A DNA stretch of 9,050 nucleotides from an uncultured Limnohabitans sp. (GTDB lineage: Bacteria; Pseudomonadota; Gammaproteobacteria; Burkholderiales; Burkholderiaceae_C): contig NZ_CALBEX010000233.1 in assembly GCF_937889215.1 (NCBI RefSeq), positions 1-9,050 of the forward strand. The letters are read 5' to 3'. Positions 1-6,360 of the stretch are shown piece by piece (the first letter of the stretch is position 1; each line of letters begins with the position of its first letter). The position numbers and the translations under genes were made by a program. Below the pieces are notes generated by a model that was not told the origin of the DNA, did no database searches, and saw only the letters and a program-made list of their open reading frames with translations.

Positions 1-53
1 ACGCGCCCCTCGACGCGATCCTGAACGACAACGGCGTGGTCTGGCCGGTTTGA
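1..53 (+). CDS. C-terminal end of an unidentified protein (partial)
   Basis: An open frame enters from the left edge, with codons in phase from base 3, and stops at TGA 51-53. It encodes the tail APLDAILNDNGVVWPV. The tail is too short to assign a family. The stop lies only 10 bases before the ATG of the TetR-type regulator gene, so the two are probably co-transcribed. The regulator may therefore control this upstream gene. That coding frame ends here is likely from the codon pattern and the tight spacing; the product is unknown. Confidence 0.5.
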   Translation, partial: APLDAILNDNGVVWPV

Positions 54-63
54 GCTGAAGCCC

Positions 64-693
64 ATGGCCAGACCCAAATCCGCAACCCACGACATCAAAC
101 GCGACGCGATCCTCGACATTGCGGCGCAATGCTTTGCCCAGCGCAGTTATCCGGCTGCCAGCATGAACGAAATCGCCACCGCGTGTGGCACCTCCAAGGC
201 GAGGCTTTACCACTATTACGACAGCAAAGAAGCGATTTTGTTTGACCTGCTCGACCGCCACACCCAGCGGCTGCTGGCGGTGATCGCGCAGACCGAGGCC
301 ACCGCCCAGCGCAAGGACTTGAACGACCGGGCCACCTTGCACGAGCTGGTGCGGGCGTTCTTGCAGGAATACGAAACATCGGCCACCCGGCACGCAGCGC
401 TGCTCAACGACACGCAGTTTTTGAGCGATGTGCCCGACCCGGCTCTGGGCGCGGCATCCGTGTCACCGCGCGAGCTGATCTTGAACCGCCAGCGCGACAT
501 CGTCGCCGCCATGACCCGTTTCATGAAGCGCGCCTATCCCCATCGCTTGACCCCGACCAACCAAACCGCCCTGACCATGATGCTGTTGGGCATGATCAAT
601 TGGACTTTCACCTGGCTGCGCCCGGGCGGGCCGATCAGTTATGCGGCCTTTGCCGACGAAGTCATCGCCATGCTGGAAAAGGGCTTGGGTTGA
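64..693 (+). CDS. TetR/AcrR family transcriptional repressor, KstR2-like C-terminal domain
   Basis: This 209-residue protein has the usual length and layout of a TetR one-component repressor. Residues about 12-58 form the DNA-binding domain. The helix-turn-helix lies near residues 33-52 (MNEIATACGTSKARLYHYY), followed by the typical DSKEAIL start of helix 4. The C-terminal half should form the ligand-binding and dimer domain. Its end, LLGMINWTFTWLRPGG (residues 174-189), resembles the TetR_C_24/KstR2 group, which often senses acyl-CoA or lipid-derived ligands; the ligand here is inferred, not seen. The ATG at 64 follows the previous stop by 10 bases and has only a weak GAAG-type ribosome site, suggesting translational coupling. 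The MBL-fold gene follows on the same strand after 77 bases and is a plausible target. Family assignment is firm; ligand and regulon are unknown. Confidence 0.9.
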   Translation: MARPKSATHDIKRDAILDIAAQCFAQRSYPAASMNEIATACGTSKARLYHYYDSKEAILFDLLDRHTQRLLAVIAQTEATAQRKDLNDRATLHELVRAFLQEYETSATRHAALLNDTQFLSDVPDPALGAASVSPRELILNRQRDIVAAMTRFMKRAYPHRLTPTNQTALTMMLLGMINWTFTWLRPGGPISYAAFADEVIAMLEKGLG

Positions 694-694
694 G

Positions 695-745
695 TTCGTT
701 TGGAATTCAACAATCCGTAATGCATTTCGTTTAGGTAAAATTACC
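695..745 (+). promoter_or_regulatory. Possible operator/promoter ahead of the MBL-fold gene
   Basis: The 77-base gap between the TetR gene and the MBL-fold gene is AT-richer than its surroundings. It holds two copies of TTCGTTT (695-701 and 726-732), 31 bases or about three helical turns apart, and an inverted repeat GGTAA-N2-TTACC at 734-745. A TAAAAT hexamer at 736-741 could be a -10 box, but no good -35 lies at the right distance. Binding by the neighbouring TetR protein is inference from position only. Confidence 0.3.
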
Positions 746-770
746 CCCTTCATTGACCGGAGAAACTTCC

Positions 771-1784
771 ATGTCCAAAGCCCCCACCAAAGCGCCCGTC
801 AAGGCCTTCGCCAGCCAGGCCGACCTGAGCGAAAAAAAGATCACCTTTGAGCAACTCAGCGCACACTGCTGGGCCTACACCGCCGAGGGCGACCCCAATT
901 CGGGCGTGATCATTGGTGACCGTTTCATCATGGTCAGCGACGCCACCGCGACCCCGGCCATGGCGCAAGACCTGATCAAGAAAATCCGCACCGTCAGCGA
1001 CCTGCCCATCAAATACGTGCTGCTGACCCACTACCACGCGGTGCGCGTTTTGGGCGCTTACGCCTACGCGGCCGAAGGCGCGACCGAGATCATCGCCAGC
1101 GAAGGCACGCTGGACCTGATCAAAGAGCGCGGCGCACAAGACATGAAAAGCGAGATGGAGCGCTTTCCGCGTTTGTTCCGTGGCGCCGACAGCATCCCCG
1201 GCCTGACCTGGCCAACACTGGTGGTGGGCGGCGGCAACCCCACCAAGGGCGAGGTGCCCGGCAAGCTCAGCATCAACCTGGGCGGCGTGGTGGTGCAAAT
1301 CTGGCATCCGGGCCCGGGCCACACGCGTGGTGACACCATCGCCTGGGTGGAAGAAGAAAAAGTGCTGTTCTCAGGTGACTTGGTCGAGTACGAAGCCGGT
1401 GTGTACACGGGCGACGCGCAGTTGGAAGAGTGGCCCGCCACCCTCGAAGCCTTGCGCGCCCTGAATGCCGAAGCCATCGTGCCCGGTCGCGGCGAAGCCA
1501 TGAAGGGCAACGCCAATGTGAACAAAGCGCTGGATTACACCCAGTTGTGGGTGAGTACTTTGTTCCAAGCAGGCAAAGAAGCCGTGGCCGCCAAGATGGA
1601 CCTCAAAGCCGCCATGGCCCACGCCCGCAAAAGCATGGACCCGATCTTCGGCCATGTGTTCATTTATGAGCACTGCCTGCCGTTTGACGTGACCCGTGCC
1701 TACGACGAGGCCAGTGGCATCAAGAACCCCCGCATCTGGACGGCAGAGCGCGACATGGAAATGTGGCAAGCGCTGCAAAGCTGA
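771..1784 (+). CDS. MBL-fold metallo-hydrolase with degenerate second zinc site
   Basis: This 337-residue metallo-beta-lactamase-fold protein starts at ATG 771, chosen because GGAG (759-762) sits 8 bases upstream; an in-frame TTG at 753 is less likely. Fold markers are present: THYH (residues 86-89), HPGPGHTRGD with His184, and SGD with Asp203. The usual motif HxHxDH reads H87-Y-H89-A-V91-R92. The final loop, normally GHG, reads GRG with Arg240. The first metal site (His87, His89, His184) and Asp203 therefore remain, while the Asp and two His specific to the second metal are replaced by Val, Arg and Arg. No signal peptide is visible, so the protein is probably cytoplasmic. The substrate cannot be told from sequence: it could be a one-metal hydrolase or a non-hydrolytic member. 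It lies downstream of, and perhaps under control of, the TetR-type regulator. Confidence 0.85.
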   Translation: MSKAPTKAPVKAFASQADLSEKKITFEQLSAHCWAYTAEGDPNSGVIIGDRFIMVSDATATPAMAQDLIKKIRTVSDLPIKYVLLTHYHAVRVLGAYAYAAEGATEIIASEGTLDLIKERGAQDMKSEMERFPRLFRGADSIPGLTWPTLVVGGGNPTKGEVPGKLSINLGGVVVQIWHPGPGHTRGDTIAWVEEEKVLFSGDLVEYEAGVYTGDAQLEEWPATLEALRALNAEAIVPGRGEAMKGNANVNKALDYTQLWVSTLFQAGKEAVAAKMDLKAAMAHARKSMDPIFGHVFIYEHCLPFDVTRAYDEASGIKNPRIWTAERDMEMWQALQS

Positions 1785-1796
1785 CGGTCAAGCGGC

Positions 1797-1818
1797 ACCC
1801 CGGGTTCCGCCCGGAGGT
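1797..1818. terminator. Hairpin between convergent genes (weak terminator candidate)
   Basis: CCGGG (1800-1804) pairs with CCCGG (1810-1814) around a 5-base loop. The stem can be lengthened by ACC (1797-1799) with GGT (1816-1818) over a one-base bulge. It sits in the 33-base gap between two converging genes, where a bidirectional terminator is expected. No T-run follows on either strand, so Rho-independent termination is doubtful. Confidence 0.3.
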
Positions 1819-2669
1819 TAAGGCAGGATCAGGTCCCGCAAGTCGCGTTCATAGGCACGGAGGCGGCGTGTGGCCCGCAGGCGTTGCTCGGGGCTGGCGG
1901 TGTTGTGCAGTTGGGTGAGGTTGTTGCAGGCGCGCTGTGTCATGGTTTGCATGAGGCTTGCGTCGCTGGGGTCCGGCGGCTTGAGCCAGCGTTCCCAAAC
2001 GCCCCACAGTTCGGCTTGGGCCTGAGCCTGCGTCAAGCCATATTGCTGAATCCGCTGCAAAGCCGACAGCAAATCTTGTTGGCGACGCTGGCGATCGCGA
2101 CGCCCCCATTCGGCATTCCATGGCGATTGAGTCAATTGGGTTTTGATCAGCTCCGTCTGTTCATGGCTCAGTTCCCCGTAAAAGTCACTGTAGCGACTCA
2201 GGGTTCTGTCTTTGCGGCGTTCCAAGCGCGCGGTCGCGTCGCCTTGCAACCATTCTTTTTCCCACTCTTCGTTGGACTTTTCCCATTGGCGGGCCATGTG
2301 GCTGAGCTGGCGTGGCCCCAGCAGCATCGCCACTGGTGCGGCTTGGCGCACGGCCTCGCGCATCAGGCGGTCGAGTCGGGTTTGTGCTTCGGAGAAGGCG
2401 CTGCACACCTGCGTTGCCTCGGCCGTGTGCTGGCTACGCTGGGCCTGCGTCTGCAAAAAGTCCGCATAAGGGCCCAACTCTTCGCTGCGGTGCCATTGGT
2501 GCAGTTGCGCCAGCGCTTCTTTGGCCCGCACCGACTGTTCGCTGTTGAACGACACCGCGCTGTCCAGCCACCAATAAGACAAGGTGGGCAGCTGCTGGTA
2601 ACCGAGCTTGATGGCGCTGCAAGCCTGCAAAAGCAACAGGGCTGCCACGGCAATGATCGGGCGGATCAT
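1818..2669 (-). CDS. DUF6279-type outer-envelope lipoprotein
   Basis: From the ATG at 2669 the product is 283 residues and begins with a lipoprotein signal: MIRP, a hydrophobic stretch, then the lipobox LQAC with Cys17 as the lipidated residue. The mature part opens with a short motif around YWWLDS (residues 32-37) that I recognise from DUF6279 lipoproteins of proteobacteria. The rest is mainly charged, Gln/Arg-rich helix with coiled-coil character and one region rich in Trp, Glu and Lys. The function of the family is not known. The start at 2669 is preferred over an upstream GTG at 2696 because it gives a proper signal peptide, has AGAAGG 6 bases upstream, and makes an ATGA overlap with the stop of the preceding lipoprotein gene, so the two are translationally coupled. 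Confidence 0.8.
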   Translation of the reverse strand: MIRPIIAVAALLLLQACSAIKLGYQQLPTLSYWWLDSAVSFNSEQSVRAKEALAQLHQWHRSEELGPYADFLQTQAQRSQHTAEATQVCSAFSEAQTRLDRLMREAVRQAAPVAMLLGPRQLSHMARQWEKSNEEWEKEWLQGDATARLERRKDRTLSRYSDFYGELSHEQTELIKTQLTQSPWNAEWGRRDRQRRQQDLLSALQRIQQYGLTQAQAQAELWGVWERWLKPPDPSDASLMQTMTQRACNNLTQLHNTASPEQRLRATRRLRAYERDLRDLILP

Positions 2670-3175
2670 TGCAGGCCTTCTGCTTGCATGGACCAACCCG
2701 CCAGGTAACCCATGGGGGTGCTGGAGACTCTGTCGTTATCGAGGACCAGCACGGACCAATCACCCTTGAGGCCGCTAAAAACCTGCAAACGGTTGGCGGG
2801 CAGCGACAGGGTGAACAAGCGCCCGGTGTTCAAACAAGCGGCGCCTTGGGCCGTATTTTGCAGATCCAGGTCCAATGTGGTTTGGTTGGGCAAGATCAAT
2901 TGGGCACTCAACTCACCCATTTGGCGGTGGTCAATGCACAGGCTTAGGCTGGCCGCGAGAAGTTGTTCCATTGCGCAAGCGTTGAACTGTGTGGGGATCG
3001 TCTGGGCGAGAGGATCGATTCTGTAGCCGCTGCTCAAACCATCTGCATGTTTTAGCGGCAGCGCGCACTGGCTGGCCTTGCCCACAGGCCTTGCCGGATC
3101 CGAGCCACCACAACCAGCGAGGAACAAGCTGCCAGCAAAAGCGACGCACAAAAGTCCAAATCGAAATTGACACAT
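2666..3175 (-). CDS. Small lipoprotein with P-domain-like mature region
   Basis: This 169-residue protein has a signal peptide ending in the lipobox LAGC, with lipidated Cys22, so it should be exported and membrane-anchored. Mature residues about 75-167 resemble the proprotein-convertase P domain, a beta jelly-roll normally found behind subtilisin-type or other secreted proteases. The strand pattern LSLCIDHRQMGELSAQLILP (74-93) is followed by a GDW (138-140), VLDND (144-148), GYLAGWSM (156-163) ending, matching the usual GtW...v.D...GtL..W.L pattern. No protease domain is present. Four cysteines (37, 67, 80, 114) in the mature part could form disulfides. The ATG at 3175 is the only start giving an intact signal; an in-frame stop lies shortly upstream, and AAGGG sits about 10 bases before it. 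The gene's stop overlaps the start of the DUF6279-type gene by 4 bases. The P-domain reading is by eye; otherwise call it a hypothetical lipoprotein. Confidence 0.7.
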   Translation of the reverse strand: MCQFRFGLLCVAFAGSLFLAGCGGSDPARPVGKASQCALPLKHADGLSSGYRIDPLAQTIPTQFNACAMEQLLAASLSLCIDHRQMGELSAQLILPNQTTLDLDLQNTAQGAACLNTGRLFTLSLPANRLQVFSGLKGDWSVLVLDNDRVSSTPMGYLAGWSMQAEGLQ

Positions 3176-3285
3176 GGAGGAAATGCCCTTTTTCGCGAAT
3201 CATGGGCCCGATGTGGGGCAGCGATAATTTAACCATGCGCGAAGACCGCTCCCTATCTGTGGCAAAACTAGAAAGTGTGCACACC
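3176..3285. promoter_or_regulatory. Divergent promoter region, lipoprotein pair / glmU
   Basis: These 110 bases separate the left-going lipoprotein operon from right-going glmU, so both promoters should lie here. For glmU a GATAAT hexamer at 3223-3228 is the best -10 candidate; no convincing -35 is visible. Transcription would start near 3235, giving about 50 bases of leader before the glmU ATG at 3286. An in-frame ATG also sits exactly at 3235. No -10/-35 pair stands out for the lipoprotein side. Confidence 0.4.
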
Positions 3286-4692
3286 ATGACCACCCCTATC
3301 TTTCCCGTCGACGTCGTCATCATGGCCGCCGGCAAAGGCACCCGCATGAAAAGCCGCCTGCCCAAAGTGCTGCAGCGCCTGGCGGGCGTGCCACTGGTGC
3401 AGCATGTGCTGAACACGGCGGCGCTGCTGAACGCCCGTTCTGCGGTGGTGATTACGGGCCATGGGGCCGACCAGGTTGAGCCGCTGGTGCTGGCACCGGG
3501 CCAGGCCATGGGCGTGCGGTGCGTGCGCCAAGAGCCGCAGCTGGGCACAGGCCACGCCGTGCAGCAGGCCGTGCCTGCGCTGGCCGACGATGGCGTGGTG
3601 GTGATTTTGTCGGGTGACGTGCCGCTGACCCAGGCGGACACCCTGCAAGCGCTGATCGCCGAGTGCGGTGGCCAGCAGCTGGCACTGTTGACCCTGGACA
3701 TGGCCGACCCCACGGGCTACGGCCGCATCGTGCGCGAAGGCGTCCAGGTGCAGGCCATCGTCGAGCACAAAGACGCCACCGAGGCGCAGCGCCAGATCCA
3801 CGAGGTCTACAGCGGCATCATGGCCGTGCCCGCCCGGCTGCTCAAAGGCTGGTTGGGCCGCATCGACAACCAGAACGCGCAGGGCGAGTACTACCTGACC
3901 GACGTGGTCAAGCTGGCTGTGGCCGACGGTGTGCCGGTGGTGGCGCACAAAATTACCGACCCGGTGCAGGTGGCGGGCGTGAACAGCCCGGTGCAACTGG
4001 CAGAGTTGGAGCGCGCCCACCAGCTGCGCCAGGCCCACCGCTTCATGGAACAAGGCGTGCGCCTGAAAGACCCCGCCCGCTTTGACCTGCGCGGCCAGCT
4101 TGATTGTGCGCAAGACGTCGAGATCGACGTGAACTGCGTCTTTGAAGGCTCAGTGTCATTGGGCGAAGGCGTGAAGATCGGCGCGAACTGCGTGATCGCC
4201 AACTGCACCATCGCTGCGGGCGCGGTGATTCACCCCTTCACCCACATCGACGGCGAAAAGCCGGGTGTGAGCGTGGGCGAGGGTGCACTGATTGGACCGT
4301 TTGCCCGCCTGCGCCCCGGTGCGCAGCTAGCCGCCGACGTGCACATCGGCAACTTCGTTGAGGTCAAAAACTCCACCATGGCCAAGGGATCAAAAGCCAA
4401 TCATTTGGCCTATTTGGGCGACGCCACCGTGGGCGAGCGGGTGAACTACGGCGCAGGCAGCATCACCGCCAATTACGACGGGGCCAACAAGCACCGAACC
4501 GTGATCGAGGCCGATGTGCACATTGGCAGCAACTGCGTGCTGGTCGCACCCGTCACCATTGGCGCAGGCGGCACTGTGGGCGGCGGGTCTGCCATCACCA
4601 AGAGCACCGAGCCGGGGGCCTTGAGCGTGGCGCGCGGCAAGCAGGTCAGCATCGCGAACTGGGCGCGACCACAGAAGCAGCCCAAAGCCTGA
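3286..4692 (+). CDS. glmU: Bifunctional GlcNAc-1-phosphate uridylyltransferase / glucosamine-1-phosphate N-acetyltransferase
   Basis: This cytoplasmic enzyme performs the last two steps to UDP-GlcNAc. It acetylates glucosamine-1-phosphate with acetyl-CoA, then adds UMP from UTP. The 468 residues compare with 456 in E. coli. The N-terminal uridylyltransferase shows AAGKGTRM (14-21), QLGTGHA (85-91), GDVPL with metal-binding Asp111, GYGR (144-147), EHKDA with Glu160, and GVN with Asn233. The left-handed beta-helix acetyltransferase domain shows GPFARLRPG (337-345), His373, ANYDG with Asn396, and Arg450. One oddity is that the position of E. coli Asn169, a GlcNAc-1-phosphate ligand, is Tyr175 (EVYSG instead of EINTG). 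About four extra residues occur near 322-328. ATG 3286 fits the family N-terminus. The ribosome site is poor (AGAAAG at 3270-3275), and an in-frame ATG at 3235 would add 17 residues. The gene ends 10 bases from a convergent dehydrogenase gene. Confidence 0.97.
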   Translation: MTTPIFPVDVVIMAAGKGTRMKSRLPKVLQRLAGVPLVQHVLNTAALLNARSAVVITGHGADQVEPLVLAPGQAMGVRCVRQEPQLGTGHAVQQAVPALADDGVVVILSGDVPLTQADTLQALIAECGGQQLALLTLDMADPTGYGRIVREGVQVQAIVEHKDATEAQRQIHEVYSGIMAVPARLLKGWLGRIDNQNAQGEYYLTDVVKLAVADGVPVVAHKITDPVQVAGVNSPVQLAELERAHQLRQAHRFMEQGVRLKDPARFDLRGQLDCAQDVEIDVNCVFEGSVSLGEGVKIGANCVIANCTIAAGAVIHPFTHIDGEKPGVSVGEGALIGPFARLRPGAQLAADVHIGNFVEVKNSTMAKGSKANHLAYLGDATVGERVNYGAGSITANYDGANKHRTVIEADVHIGSNCVLVAPVTIGAGGTVGGGSAITKSTEPGALSVARGKQVSIANWARPQKQPKA

Positions 4693-4702
4693 GCTTGCCG
4701 GT

Positions 4703-5515
4703 TCAGCGCTGTGTATCTGACTTCTTAAGGGCCGCCCAGGCCATGCGGTCCACCCAACTCGGGGCAATCAACTTGAGCCAGCGGCCCACATGCCCGGTCG
4801 GGCTCATGAGCACATCGCGCTGGCGTCGCTCGGTGCCTTGCAAGATTTTTTGCACGCACAACTCAACGGGCATGGCCTTGTCTTCGCTCAGGCCGCTGGA
4901 GCCTGCAGGCTGACCCATGGCGTTGAGGCCACGGCGGCGGATGTCGGTGTCCACCACACCGGGGTAGGCAATCGTCACCGACACCCCATCGCTCAGCAAT
5001 TCGGTGCGCAGCGCCTCCATGAAGCCAGTCATCGCAAATTTGCTGGTGCAGTATGCCGTGCGACCGGGTACGCCCACCAAGCCCGCCAACGACGAGACCG
5101 CCACCAGCCGACCGCGTGAGGCTTTGAGGTGCGGGAGCGCGGCATGCGTGCACCAGATGGTGCCCCACAGGTTGACCCGCATGAGCTCTTCGTACCAACC
5201 CAAATCGGCTGCATCCACATCTTGCAGCATGGCGTGTGCAGAAATACCGGCGTTGTTGATCAGCGTGTCGATCCGTCCAAACTGCTGCACGGTTTGTGCG
5301 ATCAGGGCTTCGCAGTCTGCGCGCACGCTGACGTCGGTGCGCACACACAGCACCTGTGCCCCGAGCTGACGGCAAGCCTCGGCCACCGCCTCCAATTTGA
5401 CCAATTGGCGGGCCGCCAACACCAGCGCCACAGCGGCACCTTTGGTGCGGGCCAGCTGGGTGGCCATTTCAGCCCCAATGCCTTCAGATGCGCCCGTGAT
5501 GATGATCACATTCAT
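4703..5515 (-). CDS. Short-chain dehydrogenase/reductase (SDR family)
   Basis: This is a 270-residue classical SDR, an NAD(P)-dependent oxidoreductase with a Rossmann fold. It shows TGASEGIG (7-14) for the dinucleotide, an aspartate at the end of a strand (TDV, 60-62), NNAG (87-90), Asn115, Ser142, and the YxxxK pair Tyr155/Lys159, so the catalytic tetrad is complete. PGVVDT (185-190) follows as usual. The tail after residue 195 is longer than in minimal SDRs and ends in a basic, Trp-containing segment, reminiscent of DHRS7/11-beta-HSD-like members. The substrate cannot be predicted. The start is well supported: AGGAG (5523-5527) lies 7 bases ahead of the ATG. The gene converges on glmU and diverges from the antitoxin gene. 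No functional link to amino-sugar synthesis is evident. Confidence 0.92.
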   Translation of the reverse strand: MNVIIITGASEGIGAEMATQLARTKGAAVALVLAARQLVKLEAVAEACRQLGAQVLCVRTDVSVRADCEALIAQTVQQFGRIDTLINNAGISAHAMLQDVDAADLGWYEELMRVNLWGTIWCTHAALPHLKASRGRLVAVSSLAGLVGVPGRTAYCTSKFAMTGFMEALRTELLSDGVSVTIAYPGVVDTDIRRRGLNAMGQPAGSSGLSEDKAMPVELCVQKILQGTERRQRDVLMSPTGHVGRWLKLIAPSWVDRMAWAALKKSDTQR

Positions 5516-5613
5516 GCCTGTTCTCCTTTTGGTGGGCTTGCCGAAGATTGGCTCGCCCGGCTTCGCCCGGGGATTCTTTCACACCTGCGTGCTCAGTGCG
5601 CAAACTGTGAGAT

Positions 5614-5659
5614 TTCGATCCAATCGAATGATTCATTCGTTTGGTGCTATATTGGTGCC
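5614..5659 (+). promoter_or_regulatory. Toxin-antitoxin promoter with overlapping palindromic operators
   Basis: Two inverted repeats precede the antitoxin gene. The first is TTCGAT-N3-ATCGAA (5614-5628). The second is CGAATGA-T-TCATTCG (5625-5639), a perfect 7-bp-arm palindrome sharing bases with the first. An extended -10 TGCTATATT (5645-5653) follows. The -10 is embedded between two direct copies of TTGGTGC (5641-5647 and 5652-5658), 11 bases apart. Phd/YefM antitoxins usually repress their own operon by binding such palindromes, so these are good operator candidates. No Shine-Dalgarno sequence occurs before the ATG at 5660. Confidence 0.65.
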
Positions 5660-5911
5660 ATGCAAACCCTGACTGCCAACGAAGCCAAAACCCAGTTCGG
5701 CCATTTCATCGATCTGGCGCAACGTGAGCCCGTGCGCGTGATGCGCCGTGATCGTGTGGTCGGCGTAATGGTCTCCGCGCAGGACTATGAAGCCATGCGT
5801 GAGTTTTACGCCAACCGCCTGCAGCACACCTTGGTGGACACGGCCACCAAGGCTGAGCATGCGGGCTTGACCTCTGAGCTGCTGGAAGATTTGCTGCGTG
5901 ACGAGTCATAA
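5660..5911 (+). CDS. Phd/YefM family type II antitoxin
   Basis: This 83-residue protein matches the Phd/YefM antitoxin fold. The N-terminal MQTLTANEAKTQFGHFIDLA pattern is the standard start of the DNA-binding dimer domain, followed by EPVRVMRRDRVVGVMVSAQDYE (split here at about residues 23-44), which forms the remaining strands. The C-terminal part (about 50-83) is charged and probably disordered until it wraps the toxin. Its expected roles are to neutralise the PIN toxin encoded next and to autorepress the operon through the palindromes just upstream. The ATG at 5660 lies about 7 bases after the -10 box and has no ribosome site, suggesting a leaderless message. Its end overlaps the toxin start by 14 bases, the usual coupling in such pairs. 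Confidence 0.9.
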   Translation: MQTLTANEAKTQFGHFIDLAQREPVRVMRRDRVVGVMVSAQDYEAMREFYANRLQHTLVDTATKAEHAGLTSELLEDLLRDES

Positions 5912-6317
5912 GCTGGTCATTGACACCAACATCCTCATCAGCGCCGCGCTCTCTTCGCAAGGCGCACCCGCCAAGCTGGTGCAGTTGGCATTGGCGCAGC
6001 ACCGGCTGGTGTTTTCTCAAGCCACGTTTGATGAGCTGCGCACGCGGATTTACCGACCCAAATTTGACCGGTACATTTCTTTGGAAGACCGCGAGCGTTT
6101 GTTGCGCGACTTCAGCGCCTGTGCGGTTTGGGTGGAGTCAGGAGAGCCTGGGCAGTATTGCCGTGATCGCGATGACGACCATTTCATTGAAGCCGCACTG
6201 AAAGCACCGGCGCACTGCTTGGTCAGCGGCGACAAGGACTTGCTGGAAGCGCCTGAGGTGCTGGGGCTGCGCATCGTGTCTGTTCACCAAGCGCTGGATC
6301 TCTTGGCCAACGATTGA
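5898..6317 (+). CDS. PIN-domain toxin (putative ribonuclease), COG1569/TIGR00305 type
   Basis: This 139-residue PIN-domain protein is the toxin of the pair. PIN toxins are Mg-dependent endoribonucleases that typically cut tRNA, rRNA or mRNA; the target here is unknown. The acidic catalytic set is intact: Asp9 in LVIDTN, Glu46 in FDEL, Asp90 and Asp93 in the DRDDDHFIEAA stretch, and Asp112/Asp114 in VSGDKDLL. Nothing suggests inactivation. The reading frame starts at GTG 5898, inside the antitoxin gene. GGAAG (5884-5888) lies 9 bases upstream, so the toxin has a conventional ribosome site while the antitoxin does not. The PIN family is classically called VapC with VapB antitoxins; here the partner is Phd/YefM, a combination that does occur for this PIN subgroup. 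Confidence 0.9.
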   Translation: MTSHKLVIDTNILISAALSSQGAPAKLVQLALAQHRLVFSQATFDELRTRIYRPKFDRYISLEDRERLLRDFSACAVWVESGEPGQYCRDRDDDHFIEAALKAPAHCLVSGDKDLLEAPEVLGLRIVSVHQALDLLAND

Positions 6318-6360
6318 TCCGGCCCCTTTAAGTCTGGAACAACTTGCAGGGAATCGCTTT

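Noticed and set aside
1884..2708. 274-codon open frame on the plus strand opposite the DUF6279-type gene
   Set aside because: The minus-strand frame has a lipobox, a ribosome site and a coupled overlap; the plus-strand frame has none of these.
3268..4113. 281-codon open frame on the minus strand within glmU
   Set aside because: It is a shadow of the GlmU frame with His/Arg/Gln-rich, motif-free translation.
5555..5572. CCCGG/CCGGG hairpin followed by ATTCTTTC between the dehydrogenase and antitoxin genes
   Set aside because: The stem is only 5 bp, the T-run is interrupted, and it sits in a divergent gap where no transcript needs to end. It could be chance from the repeated CGCCCGG.
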